DNA of 34,196 bases, from contig MLAA01000038.1 in assembly GCA_001998905.1 (NCBI GenBank), forward strand, positions 1-34,196, in the 5' to 3' direction. Below are positions 28,977-34,196 of the stretch, piece after piece. The notes beneath the pieces were generated by a model. The model searched no databases. It saw only the letters and a program-made list of their open reading frames with translations, and had not been told where the DNA came from. The position numbers and the translations under genes are program-made. This DNA comes from Rodentibacter caecimuris. Lineage in GTDB: Bacteria; Pseudomonadota; Gammaproteobacteria; Enterobacterales; Pasteurellaceae. Within the stretch, counting starts at the first letter, position 1. Each line of letters opens with the position of its first letter.

Positions 28977-29277
28977 AATCAGTCTTGAGGAAATCAAGGC
29001 GCATTTAAACGTGGATCACGATTATGATGATTCCTTGATTGAAAGCTATAAAGCCGCAGCACTTGAGGTCGCACAACGCCATATCGGGAAAACCTTTGCC
29101 GATGAGGAAACGGATAAAACCGTCCCTTTCTATGATTCGATTAAGATTGGTTGCTTAATGTATATTGCCTATCTCTATGCAAACCGTGAAGCGGTAACCG
29201 ATACAGCTAACCTTGCACCCGCACCCATGGCGATTAGTGCATTATGGGAAGTCTATAGAGAGCCTTGCGCTTATTAA
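28963..29277 (+). CDS. gp6-like head-tail connector
   Basis: A 104-aa protein of the gp6 connector family, mostly helical: ISLEEIKAHLNVDHDYDDSL, ALEVAQRHIGK, IKIGCLMYIAYLYANREAV. It would form the ring under the portal. ATG 28963 follows TAAGGAAGG; a GTG at 28954 in frame is a less likely start. Overlaps the head closure gene by 14 bases. Confidence 0.88.
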   Translation: MANIKISLEEIKAHLNVDHDYDDSLIESYKAAALEVAQRHIGKTFADEETDKTVPFYDSIKIGCLMYIAYLYANREAVTDTANLAPAPMAISALWEVYREPCAY

Positions 29278-29286
29278 GGTGAATCT

Positions 29287-29649
29287 ATGCCATACCAACC
29301 GTTAAGACGTTGTTCCTTCCCTGGTTGTCGTAACCGAGTGAAAAGTGGACGATGTGAAGAACACCAACAAAAGAAACAAGATAACCGATTGCCGGCAAGT
29401 CAGCGTGGTTACAATCATAAGTGGACGAAATACCGCACACAATACTTAAAGCATAATCCGCTTTGTGTGATGTGTTTGGAAAAAGGGATTTATACACCCG
29501 CAACCGTAATAGACCATATAAAACCCGTAGAGAATGGACAGGCTGATCCGTTGTTTTGGGAGCAATCTAATCATCAAGCCTTATGTCGTGATTGCCACAG
29601 CTATAAGACAAGAGTGATAGATAAACGTGGTTATGGTGCGAAGAAGTAA
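29287..29649 (+). CDS. HNH endonuclease of the packaging machine
   Basis: A 120-aa HNH nuclease with an N-terminal zinc ribbon (C9, C14, C23, H26) and the HNH fold: C60/C63, VIDHIKPV (H77), WEQSNHQALC (N95, H96), CRDCHSYKT (C100, C103, H104). HNH proteins next to terminase genes of HK97-type phages help terminase cut cos DNA (known, HK97 gp74). Its position just before a repeat-rich gap and terS fits this. Confidence 0.93.
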   Translation: MPYQPLRRCSFPGCRNRVKSGRCEEHQQKKQDNRLPASQRGYNHKWTKYRTQYLKHNPLCVMCLEKGIYTPATVIDHIKPVENGQADPLFWEQSNHQALCRDCHSYKTRVIDKRGYGAKK

Positions 29650-29671
29650 ATCAGTTGTGGTCATATCACCA

Positions 29672-29723
29672 CGATTGAACTATTCATATTATGCGAACGA
29701 TTGAGGCATTCATATAACACGAA
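29672..29723 (+). repeat. two tandem 26-bp repeats
   Basis: CGATTGA....ATTCATAT.A..CGAA occurs at 29672-29697 and again directly at 29698-29723, 20 of 26 positions identical. Possible TerS-binding (cosB-like) repeats. Confidence 0.55.
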
Positions 29724-29887
29724 CACCTGATTAAATAATAGACAAACAGAAAGCTTGAGTTTTGTTTAATAAATAATCAGATAGACCGGGTGGGGGGAGT
29801 TTTGAAAAGAAAAGCCATTCCGCTAAGAACCGCCCCCCCCACTCAATTTTTACGCACGGCAATTTTTTTGAAAATAAGGAAATCGGT

Positions 29888-30029
29888 CTCCTCAAATTTG
29901 AGGAGGTCAACAAGACCAAAAATGGACCGGTTAAAGGTGATCGCCACTGGCTGATACCCTACAGCAATTCAACCAGCTCAATTTTGAGCCCGTTAAATCA
30001 ACCGATCCAAAAATGGATCGGCTAAAAGG
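29888..30029 (+). repeat. duplicated module: palindrome plus ATGGAYCGGYTAAA
   Basis: First module: perfect 18-bp palindrome CTCCTCAAATTTGAGGAG (29888-29905), then ATGGACCGGTTAAAGG (29922-29937). Second module: GCTCAA-TT-TTGAGC (29976-29989), then ATGGATCGGCTAAAAGG (30013-30029). The units are about 90 bp apart. The second ends in the terS ribosome site. Either packaging-site repeats or a duplicated terS leader. Confidence 0.6.
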
Positions 30030-30036
30030 AAAAAGA

Positions 30037-30411
30037 ATGACAACAAAAAAGAAAACCACACACAACCCACCTAGCTTTTTAGATCCAGTGGCTAAGAACG
30101 CATGGAAAGCACGAATCAACCAACTTTTAGAACGTGGTGATATACAAGAAGCCGATTTAATTCACCTTGAACTTTATTGTGTGAATTATTCCCTTTTCCG
30201 CAGTGCGGTAGCCGATATTGCAAAAAACGGCTTTTCGATTGTAAACAGTCAAGGCACGCAATCACGCAACCCGGCACTTTCAGCGAAAGCCGATGCCGAA
30301 AAGGTGATGATTAAAATGTCTTCCTTGTTAGGTTTTGACCCGGTCAGCCGCCGTAAAAATCCGGTAGAAACAGAAACGGAAGATGCCTTAGATGAAATCC
30401 TCACAATGTAG
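30037..30411 (+). CDS. terminase small subunit, P27 family
   Basis: Recognises the packaging site and hands DNA to TerL. The 124-aa protein matches the P27 (Terminase_4) family: PPSFLDPVAKNAWKARINQL, LELYCVNYSLFRSAVADI, NGFSIVNSQGTQSRNPALS and SLLGFDPVSRRK. I use ATG 30037 because AAAGGA lies just before it; the in-frame ATG at 30013 belongs to the duplicated module seen upstream. Ends seven bases before terL. Confidence 0.93.
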   Translation: MTTKKKTTHNPPSFLDPVAKNAWKARINQLLERGDIQEADLIHLELYCVNYSLFRSAVADIAKNGFSIVNSQGTQSRNPALSAKADAEKVMIKMSSLLGFDPVSRRKNPVETETEDALDEILTM

Positions 30412-30418
30412 GTGAAAA

Positions 30419-32086
30419 ATGGAAATCTGGCACGACTACGCAAAGAAAATTCAATCAGATGAAATAGTGGCTTGCCGAAAGATAAAACAAGCCGTAGCGC
30501 GTTATTTTGAGGATTTAGCAAACCCCAATTATTTCTTTGATAAAAGTGCGGTTGAAAAATTCCTCGCTTTCTCGAAATTATGCCCGCATGTAAAAGGGCA
30601 TTTGCGAGGACAACCGATTATTCTTTCAGATTGGCAAGTGTTCCTCTTTGCAAATCTTTTAGGCTTTAAGTGGAAAGATACCGGATTAAGAAAATATCGA
30701 TCCGCTTATATTCAGGTAGCACGGAAGAATGCAAAATCAACGGTGGCGGCAGTGTTGGCTAACTGGTTTCTCATTATGGAAAAAGGTCAGCAAGATATTT
30801 ACACGGCAGCAGTAAGCCGAGATCAAGCTCGCATTGTTTTTGATGATGCCCGCCAAATGTGTTTACTTTCCGCCCCGCTGAAAAAACGACTCAATATCCA
30901 ACAGCACAAACTCATTAATCCAAAATCAAACAGTTTAATGCGCCCTTTGGCGGCAAAATCAAGCACGATTGAAGGTACAAACCCTAGCCTTGCCATTGTA
31001 GACGAATATCATTTACACCCGGATAACAGCGTTTATAGTGCTTTAGAATTAGGTCAAGGCGCACGCCCCGAAGGGCTTTTATTTGCTATCACCACGGCAG
31101 GAAGTAACACTATTTCCGCCTGTAAACAACATTATGATTATTGCTGCCAAATCTTAGAGGGAAACGAACAAAACGACAGTATTTTCATCATGATTTTTGA
31201 ATTGGACGAAGAAAGCGAAATAGACAAACCAGAAAACTGGATAAAAGCCAATCCGAATATTGGCAAATCCATTCCTTACCTTGATTTTGAAAACACCATT
31301 AAAAAAGCCCGTGGCATTCCATCTGAATGGGTAGAAATGCTCACTAAGCGCTTTAATGTCTGGTGTCAGGGAACAACACCGTGGCTAGGTGAGGGAAACT
31401 GGGCGCAATGTGCAAGAGACTACACCGAAAGCGATTTACTACATCAGGATTGCTATTTAGGGTTGGATTTATCCAGTACGAACGACTTAACCAGTCTTTG
31501 CTACACCTTCCCACAAGGGAAAAAAGTGCGGTTACTTACCCGCCACTATATCCCTGAATTTCAGCTTGAGAATGTGGCGAATAAAAACCGGGCCATATAT
31601 CGAAACTGGGTGCGAAATGGTTGGCTTATTGCCACAGAGGGCGACTGTATCGACTATGACAAAATCCGAGACGATATTTTAAAAGATGCCGAAAACTTCA
31701 ATATCAAAATGATTGGCTTTGACGTATGGAACGCCACCCACCTTAGAACCCAATTACAAGCGGCAGGGCTTGAAGTTGAACCCTTCCCACAAACCTATCA
31801 ACGCTTTAGCCCGGTGGCAAAAAGTGCGGAAGTGCTGATTAATCGCCAAGTGATAGAACACCACGGCGATCCGGTGCTTGAATGGGCATTATCAAACGTC
31901 GTGATGGAAACAGACGCGAACGCAAACATTAAGCCAAACAAGAAGAAGGCAGCGAATAAAATCGATCCGGCAGTGGCTTTTTTAATGTCATTCGGAACCT
32001 ATCAACTTGAATATGGCGATCTGATTTTTGAGTTATCAGAAGAACACAAACAAGCACTAGAGAATTTCAACGGAATAGATTTATGA
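30419..32086 (+). CDS. terminase large subunit
   Basis: ATP-driven packaging motor and nuclease. The 555-aa Terminase_1 protein has an N-terminal ATPase with a Walker-A variant ARKNAKST (K106), Walker B AIVDEYHLH (D195, E196) and the coupling motif FAITTAG, and a C-terminal nuclease domain with LGLDLSSTNDLT (D350) and IGFDVWNA. Two uptake sequences (30544-30552, 31524-31532) are in the gene. It is the last core packaging gene; its stop overlaps a tiny ORF. Confidence 0.95.
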   Translation: MEIWHDYAKKIQSDEIVACRKIKQAVARYFEDLANPNYFFDKSAVEKFLAFSKLCPHVKGHLRGQPIILSDWQVFLFANLLGFKWKDTGLRKYRSAYIQVARKNAKSTVAAVLANWFLIMEKGQQDIYTAAVSRDQARIVFDDARQMCLLSAPLKKRLNIQQHKLINPKSNSLMRPLAAKSSTIEGTNPSLAIVDEYHLHPDNSVYSALELGQGARPEGLLFAITTAGSNTISACKQHYDYCCQILEGNEQNDSIFIMIFELDEESEIDKPENWIKANPNIGKSIPYLDFENTIKKARGIPSEWVEMLTKRFNVWCQGTTPWLGEGNWAQCARDYTESDLLHQDCYLGLDLSSTNDLTSLCYTFPQGKKVRLLTRHYIPEFQLENVANKNRAIYRNWVRNGWLIATEGDCIDYDKIRDDILKDAENFNIKMIGFDVWNATHLRTQLQAAGLEVEPFPQTYQRFSPVAKSAEVLINRQVIEHHGDPVLEWALSNVVMETDANANIKPNKKKAANKIDPAVAFLMSFGTYQLEYGDLIFELSEEHKQALENFNGIDL

Positions 32087-32157
32087 ACATAGAGTTACTA
32101 AATACCCTCGCTTATGCATTAGTGCTTTATTCTCTCTTTTACTACTGGAGTAAATAA
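32083..32157 (+). CDS. 24-aa single-helix membrane peptide
   Basis: ATG overlaps the terL stop (ATGA). The peptide starts MNIELLNT, has a hydrophobic stretch ALVLYSLFYYW and ends S-K. Its stop is one base before the gp10-like gene, whose ribosome site GGAG lies within it, so it may act only as a translational bridge. The tight overlap on both sides makes it more likely real than chance. Function unknown. Confidence 0.4.
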   Translation: MNIELLNTLAYALVLYSLFYYWSK

Positions 32158-32158
32158 A

Positions 32159-32680
32159 ATGTCAGTGAAAATAGAAGGTTTAAAAGAATTACAGCTAAAC
32201 TTGAAACGTTTAGGGAAGGAAGTAACAAAAGATTCACGCAAAGCTGTGAGAAAGGCACTCAATATCGGAGCAAAAGAAGTGAAGAAAGCCCTAAAACCTG
32301 TAGTTCCTGTAATGTCTCAAAGTACCAGTTTTAGAGAAAAAGGCGTATTGAAAAAAAATATCCGGCATAAAACTAAATTGAAAAAAAATGAGGTGGAAGG
32401 AAAAACTGAAATATTTTTCGGAAATAAAAATAAATCAATAATAACGAGAGAAAGAAAGCGCAACCGCCGCACCGAAAAAGGAACATTATTAACTGGACCA
32501 GTGAAAGTCTATGTTAATGATCCGTATTTTTGGCATATGGTTGATAGAGGAACAAAAAACGGCGTAAAAGCACAAAACTTCATTAAGAGAACCGAAATCA
32601 GTGCGAAAAATAAAGTAGAAAACACCGTAAATGAAATATTTGAAGAGGAATTAAAAAAGGTTGTACAAAAATACAAATAA
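32159..32680 (+). CDS. HK97 gp10-like head-tail joining protein
   Basis: A 173-aa basic protein of the HK97 gp10 family: KIEGLKELQLNLKRLGKEV at the start, KALNIGAKEVKKALKPVVPV, VKVYVNDPYFWHMVDRGTK and AQNFIKRTEISAKNK. Family members sit at the head-tail interface. It is the last gene before a clear terminator (32683-32710), so it closes the packaging operon. Confidence 0.85.
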   Translation: MSVKIEGLKELQLNLKRLGKEVTKDSRKAVRKALNIGAKEVKKALKPVVPVMSQSTSFREKGVLKKNIRHKTKLKKNEVEGKTEIFFGNKNKSIITRERKRNRRTEKGTLLTGPVKVYVNDPYFWHMVDRGTKNGVKAQNFIKRTEISAKNKVENTVNEIFEEELKKVVQKYK

Positions 32681-32682
32681 GC

Positions 32683-32710
32683 AAAAGCCCGTAATCACTA
32701 CGGGCTTTTT
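32683..32710 (+). terminator. terminator of the packaging operon
   Basis: AAAAGCCCGT, loop AATCACT, ACGGGCTTTTT: a perfect 10-bp stem ending in T residues, three bases after the gp10-like stop. Confidence 0.9.
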
Positions 32711-32729
32711 ACTAACCGAACAAGAAAAT

Positions 32730-32822
32730 ATGAAATCCACCAACTGCACTTGGTTTGTTGCCAATGTGCTATTAAAAGTTTTCAATCTGGCGGCTTACTC
32801 TTTCAAGCTCACCGCCAACTAA
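32730..32822 (+). CDS. 30-aa hypothetical ORF (uncertain)
   Basis: ATG 32730 opens MKSTNCTWFVANVLLKVFNL and ends FKLTAN before TAA. No good ribosome site. A hairpin TGGCGG/CCGCCA (32788-32817) lies in its 3' half. The start resembles short hypothetical proteins of Pasteurellaceae prophages as far as I remember, perhaps a truncated relic. May be chance. Confidence 0.25.
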   Translation: MKSTNCTWFVANVLLKVFNLAAYSFKLTAN

Positions 32823-32897
32823 AGAACTATGCAAATATGCCTAAATACATAGTGCCGATATTATACAACAGCCCTTAATCTTGATAAATAGCCGTAG

Positions 32898-32915
32898 CTT
32901 ATCGTAGCTTATTGA
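32898..32915 (+). promoter_or_regulatory. island motif, site C (before cargo genes)
   Basis: CTTATCGTAGCTTATTGA, preceded by an overlapping copy of CGTAGCTTAT, 29 bases upstream of the ATG at 32945. Matches site A in 17 of 18 bases, in the opposite orientation. Confidence 0.5.
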
Positions 32916-32944
32916 TGATAAAATATGAAGAAAAAAGGTGGCTT

Positions 32945-33610
32945 ATGGACGAACTTAGCATAAAAATAATTATGATTCTATTCCCAGGTATTATTACAAC
33001 AATGCTATTAGATAAAATCACTGAACATAAACCTTGGAATAATTTCAAATACTCTATATTTATTATTTTTTACGGAGTTATGTCATACTCTATCCTGCAA
33101 CTATACTATATTATCTGTCTTTTTATTGAAGTAGGAAAAGTAGGATTTGATATGAATAATGTTTTAATCCTAAATGTTTGGGATTTTAATAAAAATGATA
33201 TTAAAGAAATACCATATCAAGAAATAATCAAAGCTGGAATAGTATCATTCTTATTGGGGATTTTTATATCATATATAGAGCATAAAGAATGCTTTTCATC
33301 AGCCTTGCTAAGACTAGGTATCACAGGAAAATATGGAAATCACACAACAAACTATCGATTATTAAAGTTAAAAAGAAATGATTGGATAGATATAACTATT
33401 TGGGATAAAAATTTATTTATTAGAGGAATTGTTGTTTCCATTAATGAAACTGAAGGATTATGTGAACTTTGTATAAATAATGCAGAAGTATTTTTAGTTT
33501 CTGATGAAGGTATAGAAAGTCTATACAAAGTAGATTATATTAGTCTATCTGAAAAAGCGGATAACTTACTCATATCAACAACACAGCAACCCACAAATGG
33601 AGAGAACTAA
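32945..33610 (+). CDS. membrane protein of unknown function, DUF6338-like layout
   Basis: A 221-aa protein with three probable membrane helices (about 6-22, containing LFPGI; 37-61; 94-111) and a C-terminal soluble part (about 125-221) with a beta-like stretch WIDITIWDKNLFIRGIVV. The PG in the first helix and this layout recall DUF6338 proteins, but I am not sure of the family. ATG 32945 is chosen because AAGGTGG lies just before it; an upstream in-frame ATG at 32912 has no ribosome site. Very AT-rich with many ATA and AGA codons, unlike the packaging genes, so recently acquired. Overlaps the next gene (TAATG). Position at the end of the island suggests cargo, perhaps phage defence (inference). 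Confidence 0.7.
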   Translation: MDELSIKIIMILFPGIITTMLLDKITEHKPWNNFKYSIFIIFYGVMSYSILQLYYIICLFIEVGKVGFDMNNVLILNVWDFNKNDIKEIPYQEIIKAGIVSFLLGIFISYIEHKECFSSALLRLGITGKYGNHTTNYRLLKLKRNDWIDITIWDKNLFIRGIVVSINETEGLCELCINNAEVFLVSDEGIESLYKVDYISLSEKADNLLISTTQQPTNGEN

Positions 33611-33813
33611 TGACAGAAAATGAAACCCCAAACAGTACGGATAAAGGAGCTATTGCTCTTGATGGGTGTACTGTTTCAGATTATGAGACAAGAAGCCTAA
33701 ATGTGGCAGCGTTAAATCGCCAAATATCAGCAGAAGGATTTAACTTAAAAATAGCAAATCAAGCACCACCACCAAGACCGACTACGCCACCAGTCAGTCA
33801 TAAAAAGAAATAA
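33610..33813 (+). CDS. small hydrophilic protein with proline-rich tail
   Basis: A 67-aa protein starting at the TAATG overlap with the membrane protein gene, hence coupled to it. It appears disordered, with ANQAPPPRPTTPPVSHKKK at the C-terminus: a poly-proline stretch and a lysine end. No family known to me. Probably a partner of the membrane protein. Confidence 0.6.
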   Translation: MTENETPNSTDKGAIALDGCTVSDYETRSLNVAALNRQISAEGFNLKIANQAPPPRPTTPPVSHKKK

Positions 33814-33908
33814 ACCCAATATAATGCACCTAGGCTGCTCACCGAAAGCAAGACTCCTTATCTTGTTGGTGCGTTCCTATCATAAGGGAAAATGCGAAAG
33901 GGGCATGT

Positions 33909-34196
33909 ATGGATAAGACGTTATCTATTGTTTTAAATGGCGTAAATAAAATACAAAAAATAACATCTGAATATGGAGTTACAGAAAAGGATTTTAATAA
34001 ATCATTAGAAAAATGCATTAATATGTTTAGCGAATTTGGACTAGATGAGGATGACATACTTAATGACTTATTAAATAATGAAAGAGATATATCAGACATA
34101 AAAGAGAATACTCTGTATTTTATAAATATTTTAGAAAAATTATTTTTAAATTTTATCTATAATAAAAATAAATTAATAGGAGGGAGGGTAACAAAC
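33909..34196 (+). CDS. hypothetical protein (partial, open at window end)
   Basis: ATG 33909, preceded by AAAGGGG five bases upstream, opens 96 codons with no stop up to the last base: MDKTLSIVLNGVNKIQ, then helical, charged stretches such as FGLDEDDILNDLLNNE. AT-rich like the two genes before it. Near the end a strong AGGAGGGAGG (34179-34188) may be the ribosome site of a following gene, so this ORF may stop soon after the window. No family recognised. The 95 bases before it contain a possible long-range stem (AATGCACC 33823-33830 with GGTGCGTT 33868-33875) around a CAAGA/TCTTG hairpin. Confidence 0.5.
   Translation, partial: MDKTLSIVLNGVNKIQKITSEYGVTEKDFNKSLEKCINMFSEFGLDEDDILNDLLNNERDISDIKENTLYFINILEKLFLNFIYNKNKLIGGRVTN

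Larger units (their letters stand above)
29650..30036 (+). other. non-coding gap between HNH and terS, candidate cos/packaging region
   Basis: 387 bases without a credible gene, the largest gap inside an otherwise overlapping operon. It holds two 26-bp tandem repeats (29672-29723), a 10-bp G-rich/C-rich inverted repeat (GGGTGGGGGG at 29788-29797 with CCCCCCACTC at 29835-29844), and two palindrome modules (29888-29937 and 29976-30029). In HK97-type genomes cos lies between the HNH gene and terS, so this is the place to expect the TerS-binding and cutting sites. Function inferred from position and repeats. Confidence 0.5.

Noticed and set aside
29785-29845. Runs of six G and eight C as phase-variation tracts
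   Set aside because: They lie in non-coding DNA, not in or before a gene start at promoter distance; a structural role near cos is more likely.
29922-29954. Ten-codon ORF starting in the first ATGGACCGG module
   Set aside because: It exists only because the module before terS is duplicated; no ribosome site and it stops at once.
30013-30036. Longer terS beginning at ATG 30013
   Set aside because: No ribosome site; the extra eight codons belong to the repeated module, and AAAGGA fits ATG 30037.
33815-33830. TATAAT at 33820-33825 as promoter for the last ORF
   Set aside because: No acceptable -35 at 16-18 bp, and it overlaps the left arm of the possible AATGCACC/GGTGCGTT stem, so promoter and leader structure exclude each other. 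Left unassigned.
33839-34099. 86-codon minus-strand frame rich in Ser, Leu and Phe
   Set aside because: It is antisense to the plus-strand ORF from 33909, which has a ribosome site and the same direction as its neighbours.

Overview
The window is a chromosomal segment of a Pasteurellaceae bacterium (Haemophilus / Pasteurella / Aggregatibacter group). The 9-bp Hin-type DNA uptake sequence AAGTGCGGT occurs 15 times on either strand. Protein sequences are close to H. influenzae and E. coli orthologues, and base composition is AT-rich. I cannot fix the genus from sequence alone.

Left part (1-17453), all on the minus strand. At the very edge is the start of a gene whose first codons are a GACA tetranucleotide repeat, the hallmark of phase-variable surface genes in this family. 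It is followed (moving right) by mog, a DUF5672 glycosyltransferase-like gene and an SLC13/DASS permease. The rest is the conserved envelope and translation cluster read from right to left: pyrH, frr, dxr, uppS, cdsA, rseP, bamA, skp, lpxD, fabZ, lpxA, lpxB, rnhB. It joins nucleotide supply, ribosome recycling, isoprenoid and lipid-carrier synthesis, phospholipid synthesis, outer-membrane protein assembly and lipid A synthesis. Visible signals divide it into sub-units: a pyrH/frr terminator; a 15-codon leader ORF plus terminator before dxr; a probable promoter before fabZ; and a terminator made of two inverted uptake sequences between lpxA and lpxB.

Middle part (17454-23776): a phosphoethanolamine transferase of the Lpt6/EptA type, a GT32-like glycosyltransferase, three identical tRNA-Val(UAC) genes with a strong promoter, gltX, tRNA-Ala(GGC) with its own promoter and terminator, and adenosine deaminase.

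Right part (23777-34196) is accessory. A scar region holds a decayed IS481-type transposase, a frameshifted remnant of a tyrosine integrase, a tRNA 3'-end-like fragment and an array of GTGAAYA iterons resembling a P4-type satellite origin. A same-strand block follows: gpU-like tail protein, HK97 major capsid, protease, portal, head closure, gp6-like connector, HNH, a repeat-rich non-coding segment (candidate cos/packaging site), TerS, TerL, a tiny membrane peptide and a gp10-like protein. No other tail gene, and no lysis or replication gene, is visible. The order (capsid before protease before portal, terminase last) matches capsid-forming phage-inducible chromosomal islands (cf-PICIs) better than a normal prophage. 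After a terminator come very AT-rich cargo-like genes: a three-helix membrane protein, a small proline-ended partner and an ORF that runs off the window. An 18-bp motif (CTTATCGYAGCTYWTTGW) stands before the integrase remnant, before the capsid operon and before the cargo genes, suggesting one island regulator.
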